Under the pieces are notes generated by a model. That model was given only the letters and a program-made list of their open reading frames with translations, made no database searches and was not told the origin of the DNA. A DNA stretch of 34,764 nt from an uncultured Acidobacteriota bacterium. Its GTDB lineage: Bacteria > Acidobacteriota > Terriglobia > Bryobacterales > Bryobacteraceae. The position numbers and the translations under genes were made by a program. Location of the stretch: positions 72,609 through 107,372 of the forward strand of contig CADEFT010000028.1 of the NCBI GenBank assembly GCA_902826685.1, given 5' to 3'. Positions 8,326 to 16,777 of this stretch are shown piece by piece (positions within the stretch are counted from its first letter, which is position 1; every line of letters begins with the position of its first letter).

Positions 8326-9354
8326 ATGAAAGTGGAAATGCGTGCCGTTCTCCTGCTGCTGACCGCGCTGGCCCTCGGTTGTTCCAAACCGCCACCGCCT
8401 GCAACGGCCGAAATCGATCCCGAACTGCTCCAGAATTTCCAGCCCGCGCCCGATGCGGTCGAAAGCGATAAGCATCCCATCACCGAAGCCAAGATCGAGC
8501 TTGGCAGACGGCTTTACTACGAAAAGCGGCTTTCCAGGGATGGCAAGACATCCTGCAATAGCTGTCACCCTCTCGACCGGTACGGCGCCGACGGTACCCC
8601 GGTCTCCACGGGTATCGGCGGTCAGAAGGGTGGACGCAACGCACCCACCACCTATCACGCCGCCGGCCAGGTGGCACAGTTCTGGGATGGACGCGCCGCC
8701 GATGTCGAGGAACAGGCCAAGGGCCCCATCATGAATCCCATCGAAATGGGGATGGCCAATGCCACCGCCGTCGAATCCGCGCTCCGCGCCGCGCCCGAAT
8801 ACGGGCCGCTGTTCGCCAAGGCGTTTCCCGGCCAGATGCAGCCGGTCACGCTCGACAACTCGGCCGCCGCCATCGGAGCCTTCGAACGCAAACTGATGAC
8901 GCCCGGCCGATGGGACCGGTTCCTCAAAGGCGACCGGCAGGCGCTCAGCGCCGAAGAGAAGGCCGGCTTTCTGGCGTTCCATCGCGCCGGCTGCGTCTCC
9001 TGCCATCAGGGAGCCGATCTCGGCGGCAAGTTCTACATCAAGGCCGGTATGGCCAAGCCCTGGCCCAATCAGAAGGATCTCGGCCGGTTCCAGGTCACCG
9101 GCAAGGAACATCACAAGATGGTGTTCAAGGTGCCGACGCTGCGCAATGTCGACAAGACCGCGCCTTATATGCACGACGGCTCGGTGGCCGATCTCGAGGC
9201 CGCGGTCCGCATGATGGGCGAGCATCAGGTGGAAAAGCCGCTCACCGACTCCGAAGTGCGCCAGATCGTGGCCTGGCTGCGCGCGTTGACGGGCGACCTG
9301 CCGCTCGCCTACATCCGGGACCGAAGTGCTACAATCGACGCAGTGCGCCCGTAG
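8326..9354 (+). CDS. Di-heme cytochrome c peroxidase/MauG-family lipoprotein
   Basis: A 342-residue exported protein with a lipobox (ALALGC, Cys at residue 19) and two c-type heme sites, CNSCH near residue 83 and CVSCH near residue 225. The family motifs are a GRRLYYEKRLSRDG segment, FWDGRAADVEEQAKGPI with MNPIEMGM, and VPTLRNVDKTAPYMHDGS. Members reduce hydrogen peroxide in the periplasm using cytochrome c electrons, or act as MauG-like oxidases. Which applies here cannot be told from sequence. The stop codon TAG at 9352-9354 lies inside the following tRNA gene, a 10-base overlap. It is divergent from the CocE-like gene. Confidence 0.9.
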   Translation: MKVEMRAVLLLLTALALGCSKPPPPATAEIDPELLQNFQPAPDAVESDKHPITEAKIELGRRLYYEKRLSRDGKTSCNSCHPLDRYGADGTPVSTGIGGQKGGRNAPTTYHAAGQVAQFWDGRAADVEEQAKGPIMNPIEMGMANATAVESALRAAPEYGPLFAKAFPGQMQPVTLDNSAAAIGAFERKLMTPGRWDRFLKGDRQALSAEEKAGFLAFHRAGCVSCHQGADLGGKFYIKAGMAKPWPNQKDLGRFQVTGKEHHKMVFKVPTLRNVDKTAPYMHDGSVADLEAAVRMMGEHQVEKPLTDSEVRQIVAWLRALTGDLPLAYIRDRSATIDAVRP

Positions 9355-9421
9355 CTCAGCTGGATAGAGCGCTTGCCTCCGGAGCAAGAGGTCAGAGGTT
9401 CGAATCCTCTCGGGCGTACCA
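9345..9421 (+). tRNA. tRNA-Arg (anticodon CCG)
   Basis: A 77-base cloverleaf. The acceptor stem is GCGCCCG (9345-9351) with CGGGCGT (9411-9417), giving one terminal G-U pair. The D arm contains AGCTCAGCTGGATAGAGC. The anticodon stem CTTGC/GCAAG encloses loop CTCCGGA (9377-9383) with anticodon CCG at 9379-9381. The T arm is AGAGGTTCGAATCCTCT. The 3' CCA is encoded (9419-9421). A possible -10 box, TACAAT, lies at 9330-9335 inside the peroxidase coding sequence, but no good -35 is evident. It would read CGG arginine codons. Confidence 0.97.
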
Positions 9422-9494
9422 GTCCCTACCCTTCTTCACCGGCATCGCATCCCCTTTACCGCGCGAAACACAAAACGTGTATGCTAAGTACATT

Positions 9495-10142
9495 ATGAGC
9501 AGTTCTAACGAGCCGCCGGGGCAAATTACTACGCTTCTTGCTCGTATTCACAAAGGAGAAAGCGGCGCGCGCGACCTGTTATACAACCTTACTTTCCAGC
9601 GCTTGCGGTCGATCGCTTCGCTGCTACTGCGCGGGGAACGAACCGGGAACAACACCTTACAGGCAACGGCCCTGGTAGCCGAATCCTTTCTGAAATTGCG
9701 TAACATCAGGCAGCCGATCCTCGGTGCCAGGCATTTCTTCAACCTCTCGGCCAGAGCCATGAGGCAAGTCCTGATCGACCGGTCGCGCCACCGCCGCGGC
9801 TGGGTAAAAGTGCAGCCCGCCGCCGTTGCCGATTTCCTGCCGCGGGAGATGTGGTCTCACGCCGTTTCCGAAGAGTCCATCGCCGTCCGGGCCGCCTGGT
9901 CCCGCCTGCAGGGCGTGGATTGTCTCGCCGCGGAATCCATTTCTCTGCGATGCGTCGAGGGTCTCACCATCGATGAGATCAGCCTGCGCCAAGGGCGCGA
10001 AGCGTGGCGCGTCCGCGCCGATTGCGACTTCGGTCTCCGCTGGATGGCCGAACGCCTGTCCCTTAAAGCCGTGTCAGGATTTCCGCCATCTCATTCGACC
10101 AGACAGCCGCCTCGCGCGGCCGCTTGTCCGGCTCAGGGTTGA
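9495..10142 (+). CDS. ECF-type RNA polymerase sigma factor
   Basis: A 215-residue protein of the ECF sigma family common in Acidobacteria and Planctomycetes (Sigma70_ECF type). Region 2 runs from TTLLARIHKGE through LYNLTFQRLRSIASLLL to HFFNLSARAMRQVLIDRSR. A region-4-like helix-turn-helix follows, with ESISLRCVEGLTIDEISL. Region 4 is irregular after that point (REAWRVRADCDFGLRW) and may bind DNA poorly. A GTG at 9477 is an alternative in-frame start; neither start has a good Shine-Dalgarno. The last 80 bases overlap the convergent kinase gene antisense, and that tail is low-complexity. Pairing of such sigma factors with transmembrane Ser/Thr kinases is common in these phyla, which suggests the two act together. 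Confidence 0.85.
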   Translation: MSSSNEPPGQITTLLARIHKGESGARDLLYNLTFQRLRSIASLLLRGERTGNNTLQATALVAESFLKLRNIRQPILGARHFFNLSARAMRQVLIDRSRHRRGWVKVQPAAVADFLPREMWSHAVSEESIAVRAAWSRLQGVDCLAAESISLRCVEGLTIDEISLRQGREAWRVRADCDFGLRWMAERLSLKAVSGFPPSHSTRQPPRAAACPAQG

Positions 10143-13100
10143 ACGCCGGCGAAAGTACCGAAGCCAGTTCGCGCGCGGCATCGGTTCCCACCACGGCGGC
10201 GAGCGTTGCGCTCAGCTCGCCATGAAACGCACCGCTCGAAAAATGAGACCCAAGGTTGAATAGCCCCCGCCCCGTGAGAAGTTCCAGCGCGATCGCTCCC
10301 AGCGAATAGATATCGGAGGCCGGCGAGTAGTGCCCGGTCAACTGTTCCGGCGCCATGTAGCGTACCGATCCCGCGAGCATCGTCGTCACCGCCAGGTTGC
10401 CATCGGCGCTCTTCAGACCGGCGGCTCCGAAATCGACGATTACCGCCTGCTCCCCGGCTCCTGAGCCCACGACGATGACATTTTCCGGCTTCAGGTCCCG
10501 ATGGACGATTCCCCGCCGGTGCACTTCGGAAAGCGCCGATCCCACCTGGCGCAGCAGCCGCTCGACCCGTCGCACTGGCAGCGGTCCGTCCTTCGTCGCG
10601 GCACGCAACGTAGGGCCTTCGAGATAAGGCATGACCAGGCACGGCTCGCCCGCTTGGCCGATCCACCAGTCCAGAATCCGAACGACACCCGGATGCTCGA
10701 TTGTACGAAGCGCGGTTATTTCGTAGGTAAACCGGTCCCTCAACCAACCCTCATTCGACCGATCCATCTTGATGATCTTCACCGCCACCCTCGGCGCGAT
10801 TCCGGTCAAGCTCCGCGCTTCATAGAGAACCGAGAACCCACCGTCCGATGCCCGCCGCAGGAGCTCGTATTTGCCCGCCAGTAACTCGCCAGCGGCACGC
10901 TCGGGAGGCGGTTTGTCTTCCCGTGGGCCGTGTTCGAGCTTTGTCAGATAGGCTAGTTTGGCCAACCGGTAGCGGGTCCCCTCGAACCACGCCGTGCGAT
11001 AGCCAACGGCGGCGATGGCCAGCAGCAGCAATCCCGCGCTCCAAATCCACGGTATCGGCGGCCGGGAGCGTCCGATCCGAAACTGCTGCGAGAGCGACGG
11101 CGCCGGCCCGGTGCCGGTATAGACCACTTCCAGACGATACGTATTGGGCCTGGGTGCCTCGATCTCGATCACCCCGTCACGAGACAGGCGCCAGTCGGAG
11201 AAGCGCGGCAAAACCCGGTACCGGAATGGATACTCGCGGAGTTGCGGCGCTTCAAGCGACCCGACTTCGATTCGAAGCACATCCGCTTCGCCGGCAGCCT
11301 TGCGTTCTTCTAAGCCGGACAGCTCGATCTCGCGCCCGTCCAACTCGACGCGTGTGATGCGAGGCGCGACATCGGTTCGCGGTGCCTGAAACCACGAAGG
11401 ATCCGGATACAAGTGCGAGACTCCTTGCTCTCCCGCGATCCAGATCGATCCATCCGAATCCTCGAAGAATCCGTGCTGCCGTGGTACCGCCGAAGTCAGT
11501 CCACGGCTTTCCGTCAGAAGAATCCAGTCTTCCGGCGCCGTATTGCGCCCGTCGCAAACATGAAGTCCGCTCGATGAGGCCCGCCAGATCCAGCCGCGAG
11601 AGTCCCGGCGGACGAACCCGGTCTCGGCGGGGCCGTATCCCTCGCTTGGCAGCAGGTCTGATACCGTCCGGCGGCCATCCCGCCGCTGGACGCGTGAGAA
11701 CCGGCCCGGCATGTCATAAGTCACCCAGACATCGTCATCGGGGCTTTTTCCGAGCGCGAACGACTGAAGCCGGGTCAGCGGCGGTTCGGTCGTCAGCGGC
11801 TGCCAGTCTCCATCTCCCTCTCTCCAGAAGATCCCGTGATGAAGCGCCGTCCACAGCCGGTTTTCCGCATCGACCTCCATGTCGATGGCCCGCGGTACTT
11901 TCCACGACCGGTTGGGCAGAGTCTCGCGAATTAGACCAAGCGCTCCATTTTTCCCCGTCAGCCGGAAGAGCCCTTTCAAGCTGGTGAGCCAGACCTGCCC
12001 GGCGCGGTCCCGGAAGATACGAGTAATCCAGTCCGGTTCAAAGCCGATTCGTGTGGGATGCCGAAGACGGCTTTCCCCAACGCGCTCCAGAACGGCGCCT
12101 TCTGTGGTGACACGCAGGAGCCCATCGTTGACAGTACCGGCCAATAGCTCGCCGGGCGCGATGGGAAATACGGCCGTGTAGCCACCAGCGCCATGCTGGA
12201 TGACACTCCATCGGTCTTGTTTCGGATCGAGACGCCGCAGGCTCTCTCCAGCGGCGAAAACGTTGCCCCGCTCATCCTTGGCGATCTGCGCCACTGCCTG
12301 CTGCCCGAACTCATCGCTTGACCATCGTTGCCATTTCGCATCGGCGGTCCACTCGATCAAGCCCTCGCCGTGAAGTGCAACCCACAGGTGGGCCGCGGCT
12401 GTCTTCAAACCCCGCTGTCGGCACACCTTTGGACTGCCTCTCGTATGCGATTTCCGGACTAAGCCCTCGCACCGTCTCGCCCAGGAACCAGACCTGGCCG
12501 TTGCGCCCGGCGACCAGAGGACCGGGACGCCACAAGGTCCGCTGCGCGAGCCTGGTGAACTCGATTGCCGGGCGTTCGTTGACATAGGCGATGGCTTTCG
12601 TATCGTTGGCCGCCCAGAGACGTCCTTGTGCGTCTGGAATCGCCTGAGTCTTTATCCCGGGAAGTAGAGTGAAGCGTGGCAGCTTAGGCAGCGATGGGCG
12701 AGTTTGCGCCCGGCATATCGCCGTCCTGTTCTCGCAGGCATACCATAAGGCGCCGGAAGAATCCGCATAAAGATCCGCGTCCGGGTTAAACACGGGATGC
12801 TGAATTCCCGCCCCGCCCGGGCCAAATTCCCAAAGCCGTTCGCCAGCGGCATAGACGCGCTCGCCGGTCGCGGCTAGGCCCTTTACATGAACCCTGTGAC
12901 GGATCTCAAAAGATCCCTTGTGGTACCGCACCAGACCACTTATACTGCCGATCCAGAGAGCCCCATCCGTCGTTATAGCCAGCAATCTGGCGGAGGAAAA
13001 CGGAAACGCCTCTATCTTCTGAAAGTGCAGCCCGTCGAACCGGTGGAGCCCATCCGCCGCCGCCAGCCACAAGAAACCATCTCTACTTTGTGCGATCCCG

Positions 13101-13207
13101 GATATTGTGATCGACGGATTCGAATAGACGCGATACCGGTGAGCCGCCGCCTGCAATGCCGTAATGGCAAGCCACGCCATGCCGATCGTTCGTACAAGCA
13201 GCGGCAT
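10063..13207 (-). CDS. Transmembrane Ser/Thr kinase with Reg_prop/Y_Y_Y sensor, frameshifted
   Basis: One gene in two frames, about 1046 residues. It starts at ATG 13207 with a signal peptide (IGMAWLAITALQAAA) and two-component-regulator propeller repeats (GIAQSRDGFLWLAAADGLHRFDG-type blades, several with the W-x-A/G-x-x-G-L pattern). The frame changes at the GGG run 12390-12392, where GFEDSRG continues as HLWVALHGEGLIEW. A Y_Y_Y domain, one membrane helix (IPWIWSAGLLLLAIAAVGY) and a complete protein kinase domain follow (last 269 residues, about 10066-10872). Kinase residues seen: a glycine loop ASDGGFSVLY, VAVKI lysine, HRDLKPEN, VDFGAAG, MAPEQ and SDIYSLGAI. The sensor is periplasmic and the kinase cytosolic. 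The downstream frame alone covers 10063-12585 and the upstream one 12311-13207. Confidence 0.85.
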
Positions 13208-13238
13208 TGAGTTAACCTACCGCAGTTCTCCCTGCCAG

Positions 13239-13904
13239 TTAGGGAGTAACAGTCTTTTTGGGCAAAGTTTGCCCGGAGGACGATGTGGATGACTTTCCGT
13301 CCAGCGCGCCGGTGGTCTTTTGATCGACGGCGCCCAGTTTCCTGTCTACCGCCCGGTCGGTCCTGTCCTGGGTCTGGTCGATCTTATCGTTCGCCCTCTT
13401 CTCGGCGGCGGCGGCGTTGCGGTCCAGCGTTCGTTCCGCCGAATCCACCGATCGGCCCGCCACCTTCTTACTGCGATCCGCCAAGCCGCTGCCTACACGT
13501 CCGAAGAAGCCGCGCTTGGCCTCTTTCTTATCGCCTTCGCCATTGGTTACCGCCGCGGGTCCGGAAGGGGCCGGACCCGGTGGAGGGGCGGGCGCATTCG
13601 CCGGGGCGGCGGCGGGTTGTTCCTTCGCATCCATCATCAACTCGATGATATTCGTCGGCACTTTCGCCTTCTGTAGCTTGATCAAATCCGCGGTCGTAAG
13701 GTTGTATGCTTTCGCCTCGCTCCTGATATGCTTGACCACCAACGACTCCGGTATGTTCGCCTGCACCAGTGCGATGACAGCGTCGATTCCCGTAGGATTC
13801 TGACTGCTGGGCGAAGCCTGACCTAACAGCCATTCAGGCGCGGCCACCAAGCACAAGGTGGCGGCCAGGCGCTTTGGGTTTAAAGAGCGAAACCATTTCG
13901 ACAT
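13239..13904 (-). CDS. Exported hypothetical protein with helical N-domain and charged tail
   Basis: A 221-residue protein with a signal peptide (LAATLCLVAAPEWLLGQA). A short helical domain follows, with the pattern VIALVQANIPESLVVKHIRSE and LIKLQKAKVPTNIIELMM, which looks like a small repeated helical unit for binding or dimerisation. After it come an Ala/Pro linker (residues 100-125) and a highly charged, Asp/Lys/Arg-rich tail (SVDSAERTLDRNAAAAEKRA, then DQTQDRTDRAVDRKLG) that would be helical or disordered. I do not recognise a named family. The start ATG 13904 has GGAG 13 bases upstream. The kinase gene begins 31 bases downstream on the same strand, so the two may be co-transcribed. Confidence 0.75.
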   Translation of the reverse strand: MSKWFRSLNPKRLAATLCLVAAPEWLLGQASPSSQNPTGIDAVIALVQANIPESLVVKHIRSEAKAYNLTTADLIKLQKAKVPTNIIELMMDAKEQPAAAPANAPAPPPGPAPSGPAAVTNGEGDKKEAKRGFFGRVGSGLADRSKKVAGRSVDSAERTLDRNAAAAEKRANDKIDQTQDRTDRAVDRKLGAVDQKTTGALDGKSSTSSSGQTLPKKTVTP

Positions 13905-14032
13905 AATGACGCGGTTCTCCTCATAAGCTCGGTGTGGACTCTTGACTCGTGTCCCGCCACCGGCGTGTCACTAACCTATGCGTCGAAACGATCGAAATCT
14001 TTCAAAATATTTTACGGGGAGTACTTCCGGCG

Positions 14033-14422
14033 CTACCGCTTCACCGGGATTGCATCCCCCAGAATCGACGCGCCGCCCTCGCTGATGTAATTACGATTCC
14101 AGGCCGGAATCTCCAGCACCACTTCGCCGTCTCTTTCGACGACCGCCTGGCATCCCAACCGGCTGTGCAGCGTCAGGTCCGCCGCCATGTCGAGCCGGTC
14201 GGCCTCGTCCTCACTCATTTCCGAAAGCAGATGTTCGCCTTGCTTGACCACGATGTGGCAGGTTGTGCAGGCACAACTGCCGCCGCAGGCGTGTTCGAGG
14301 TGGACACCCTTATTGAGGGCGACATCGAGCACGGACCCCGGCATTCCGTGATCGCTGTAGGGGAGCGAAGCGCGATCGTACTCCACTGTGATATTGGCCG
14401 GGAGAAAGGTGATCTTAGTCAC
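14033..14422 (-). CDS. ISC-type (adrenodoxin-like) 2Fe-2S ferredoxin
   Basis: A 129-residue ferredoxin. The cluster-binding pattern CGGSCACTTC places ligands at the first, seventh and tenth positions of that word, and the fourth ligand is the Cys in SRLGCQAVV, the spacing of bacterial Fdx of the iron-sulfur cluster assembly system. The preceding DVALNKGVHLEHA segment and the acidic SEMSEDEADRLD helix are also family features. It is a small soluble electron carrier. The start is GTG at 14422, placed 8 bases from a good -10 box, so the mRNA may be leaderless. No other isc genes are nearby. Confidence 0.9.
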   Translation of the reverse strand: MTKITFLPANITVEYDRASLPYSDHGMPGSVLDVALNKGVHLEHACGGSCACTTCHIVVKQGEHLLSEMSEDEADRLDMAADLTLHSRLGCQAVVERDGEVVLEIPAWNRNYISEGGASILGDAIPVKR

Positions 14423-14429
14423 ACCGCCC

Positions 14430-14461
14430 AGTATACCATTCGATCTGTACTTTTATGTCAA
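14430..14461 (-). promoter_or_regulatory. Probable sigma70 promoter for the ferredoxin gene
   Basis: On the minus strand a perfect -35 box TTGACA (14456-14461) and a -10 box TATACT (14430-14435) lie directly after the HEAT gene stop codon (14462-14464). The spacer is 20 bases, longer than the ideal 17. A start of transcription about 7 bases downstream would fall at the GTG start codon itself. The arrangement suggests the ferredoxin is transcribed independently of the HEAT gene. Confidence 0.55.
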
Positions 14462-15415
14462 TTATGCCGGTTCGGCGTTGGAGCTGGTCGGATTGGCGCC
14501 GAGCTTTCTAAGACTTACAGCGCCTTTGATGGCCATGCGCCGCACGTTTCCGCTGTCGCTCTTGGCCAGCCGCTGCAGGATTTCGAGGAATCGGCCATCG
14601 CCGGTTTCCGCCATCGCCCAGGCCGCCGCCACGCGAAAGGCGTCGAGGGGATGGTCGGCCAGTTGTTCCAGTTTTTCCGCGGAACCGGGATAACGGGAGC
14701 GTACCAGCACCAGCAGCGCCGTGGTCGCCACGCGATGATGTCCGTCGGAGCTTACCGCCCAAATAGACTCCAATTGTTTCGGTGTCGGAGTGGTATGCAA
14801 CAGCCCTTCGATCACGTTCGACCGTACGCGCGGATCGGCATGGGTCAACTGAGCCTGGAACCATTCCGGATTGTGATGAGCCCGCGCCAGCAGCAGCGCG
14901 GCTTTCGACTGCAGCCGCTTATCTTTGTGGCGCAACAGCTTCATCAGCCCCGGCACCAGGCGAGTACCGTCGCTCACGGCATCGATAACTTCCAGAATGC
15001 GATAACCGGAGGCCGGATCGACGTCGGTGGCGCAACTGCCGTCCTCGGCGAACATCTTTTTCATCAGCTTGGCGTCCAGATGCGGATCCAGCCGGTGTAG
15101 ATTCTTCGCCAACGCTACCGCATTCTGCACCGAAAACGCGTCCGGATCGGCGAGCGCAATCGAAAGCAGATCGTTTTCAAGCAGCAAGGTAATCAGGTAG
15201 TCGTGGCCCGGACTGCTGATCCCCGTCTTCAACACCTGCAAACTCGCTCCGTAAAACCGGCCCGGGGAACGGAACAACAGTTCCCGCATGGCGCGGCGCG
15301 CCAGGATCGGATTCGACGGAAACCCGTTCACCAGGTCGTCCAACAGGTTGAACTCCAGCTCCGCCTTCGTGTCGACGTTCGCCTTCTGGACGAACTCCTC
15401 CACGATCGTCGCCAT
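14462..15415 (-). CDS. HEAT-repeat protein
   Basis: A 317-residue, signal-less protein of alpha-helical repeats. HEAT-like units are visible as DKRLQSKAALLLARAHH, DPRVRSNVIEGLLH, HHRVATTALLVLVRS, DAFRVAAAWAMAETGD and SGNVRRMAIKGAVSLRKL. Such repeats form a curved scaffold for protein binding, so an adaptor role is likely, partner unknown. ATG 15415 was chosen because AGGA lies 11 bases upstream. A TTG at 15460 gives a longer N-terminus. Its first 239 bases overlap the apparent 3' end of the preceding gene in another frame. Confidence 0.8.
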   Translation of the reverse strand: MATIVEEFVQKANVDTKAELEFNLLDDLVNGFPSNPILARRAMRELLFRSPGRFYGASLQVLKTGISSPGHDYLITLLLENDLLSIALADPDAFSVQNAVALAKNLHRLDPHLDAKLMKKMFAEDGSCATDVDPASGYRILEVIDAVSDGTRLVPGLMKLLRHKDKRLQSKAALLLARAHHNPEWFQAQLTHADPRVRSNVIEGLLHTTPTPKQLESIWAVSSDGHHRVATTALLVLVRSRYPGSAEKLEQLADHPLDAFRVAAAWAMAETGDGRFLEILQRLAKSDSGNVRRMAIKGAVSLRKLGANPTSSNAEPA

Positions 15416-16421
15416 GATCGGCTTTTCCTGGGTCTTTGGCGAGTTGGCAACTTTGTTCAAGAACTAGCCTCTTGCAACTCATCGGCGAAAGAGGAAGAAA
15501 CCTAACGGAAACATGCACTTTAATGTGGTCCCCGCCCACCCCGGCCGCGGCCGCCAGCGCCTGCGACGCCTCGGCGAACACCAGCGGGGTCAACCACTCG
15601 AGAATCTGCCCCTTCGCCGCCCGCCGCAGCGAGGTTTGGATCGCCTTTGGAATCTCGCGTGCCAGGCTCCGCCGCTGCGCCAGGCTCCCGGCCGCGCTGA
15701 TCTCGGTGGCGATCCGGATCACATCCTCGATTAACGCCGCCTCCGCCGCCAGCAGGATCTCCAGTGCACGCGGAATCTGCCCGCGCACCGGTTCCAGACA
15801 CCGTCCGATACGGCGCGCCGTATACATCCGCGCCACCTCCGTCAACCCCGCTTCCCGCAACTGAGACTCGATCGGTGGCAGCAGCGGCTTCAATCCCGCC
15901 TGTGCCGAGCGGTACAAAGACCGGATGTGCGCGGCGTCCAGAACATCGTTGGCAAAGGAAGCGCGCGTCCTCGGCCGGTGCGGCGCGCTGGCGCGATACA
16001 GCAGGTAACAGGGACCCTGCTTCAGATCCTCCAGCCGCTCGGAGTCGGCCAACAGAAACGCCGGAAGCCAGCGCCGAAGCGCCTGCTGCATCCTCACCGA
16101 GACCGACGAGACCCAGGGGAAATAAGCGGCGGAGCGCTCGCGTGGAAGCTGCGTCCACGCCCAGAGCTCGCTACCGGTCAGCGGCTGGGCGATGGTGAGG
16201 GTGACGGCATCCGGTCCGGCGGGAATTACGCCATCCAACTGGCTGGAATCGAGAAAGCTCGCCGCGCACGCCGCAGACATGGACGCGCGCGCTTCCACGG
16301 TGAGGCTGGTATCTTCGCCCGCGAACGCGGCCGCCAAACCCAGCTCGAGGGAAGCGCGAAACTCCGCGAGCGCGCTTTCGTCCAGCTCGAACCCGGTGCA
16401 GTTGGGAGAATCGGATTGCAT
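15177..16421 (-). CDS. Hypothetical protein, 3' end doubtful
   Basis: A long Ala/Leu/Arg-rich, apparently cytosolic protein that I do not recognise. Up to about residue 310 the sequence looks genuine: an N-terminal SALAEFRASLELGLAAAF helix, a LRRWLPAFLLADSERLEDL segment, and several amphipathic helices (ARMYTARRIGRCLEPVRGQ, LEILLAAEAALIEDVIRIA). After HIKVHVSV, near 15515, the composition changes to Gly/Arg/Asp-rich and the frame runs antisense-free but out of frame through the start of the HEAT gene, as a shadow frame would. The true end is probably near 15480-15520, and a small indel may have removed the stop. The HEAT gene follows directly and may be in the same operon. Confidence 0.6.
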   Translation of the reverse strand: MQSDSPNCTGFELDESALAEFRASLELGLAAAFAGEDTSLTVEARASMSAACAASFLDSSQLDGVIPAGPDAVTLTIAQPLTGSELWAWTQLPRERSAAYFPWVSSVSVRMQQALRRWLPAFLLADSERLEDLKQGPCYLLYRASAPHRPRTRASFANDVLDAAHIRSLYRSAQAGLKPLLPPIESQLREAGLTEVARMYTARRIGRCLEPVRGQIPRALEILLAAEAALIEDVIRIATEISAAGSLAQRRSLAREIPKAIQTSLRRAAKGQILEWLTPLVFAEASQALAAAAGVGGDHIKVHVSVRFLPLSPMSCKRLVLEQSCQLAKDPGKADHGDDRGGVRPEGERRHEGGAGVQPVGRPGERVSVESDPGAPRHAGTVVPFPGPVLRSEFAGVEDGDQQSGPRLPDYLAA

Positions 16422-16498
16422 AAGGTTGACCCGATCATAAGTGGCAGGCTACCGGATTTCGAGCGGCCGTTTCCCGCGGCACTCCCAACGCAAGGCCG

Positions 16499-16774
16499 TC
16501 AAAGAATTGACACGCCAGAGGATAATCCGCCGCGGCGCTTTTTTTCAAATCGTTGGGAACGGCGCATACGCTCGAGATAGAGATTCATGTGTCCGAGGGA
16601 GGCGAAGAATCCCACGAAGGCACGCGGCTCGCGCGAAGGATTGCGCCTCCGCGCCTGGAAATCGCGTGGCCGGAAGTGATCGCTTGAACTGATGACGGCC
16701 ACGCCCATGGGCCGGTATTCATGCGTCCCCTGAGCCCAACTCAAGCCATCCTTCATCCACAGCGCGAACCCCAT
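16499..16774 (-). CDS. Small hypothetical protein
   Basis: A 91-residue frame beginning 3 bases after the stop of the NHL gene on the same strand. It contains THEYRPMGVAVISSSDHF, a basic stretch FQARRRNPSREPRAF, and VGFFASLGHMNLYLERMRR, with a Lys/Arg-rich end. There is no signal peptide or membrane helix and no family I can name. Tight spacing after the NHL gene and a high-GC third-position pattern in the first two thirds favour a real gene, but the start has no clear Shine-Dalgarno. The final 25 codons are less typical. Confidence 0.4.
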   Translation of the reverse strand: MGFALWMKDGLSWAQGTHEYRPMGVAVISSSDHFRPRDFQARRRNPSREPRAFVGFFASLGHMNLYLERMRRSQRFEKKRRGGLSSGVSIL

Positions 16775-16777
16775 CGC

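Noticed and set aside
8308..9387. A 359-codon minus-strand open frame
   Set aside because: Antisense to the di-heme peroxidase, which has two CxxCH motifs and a lipobox in its own frame.
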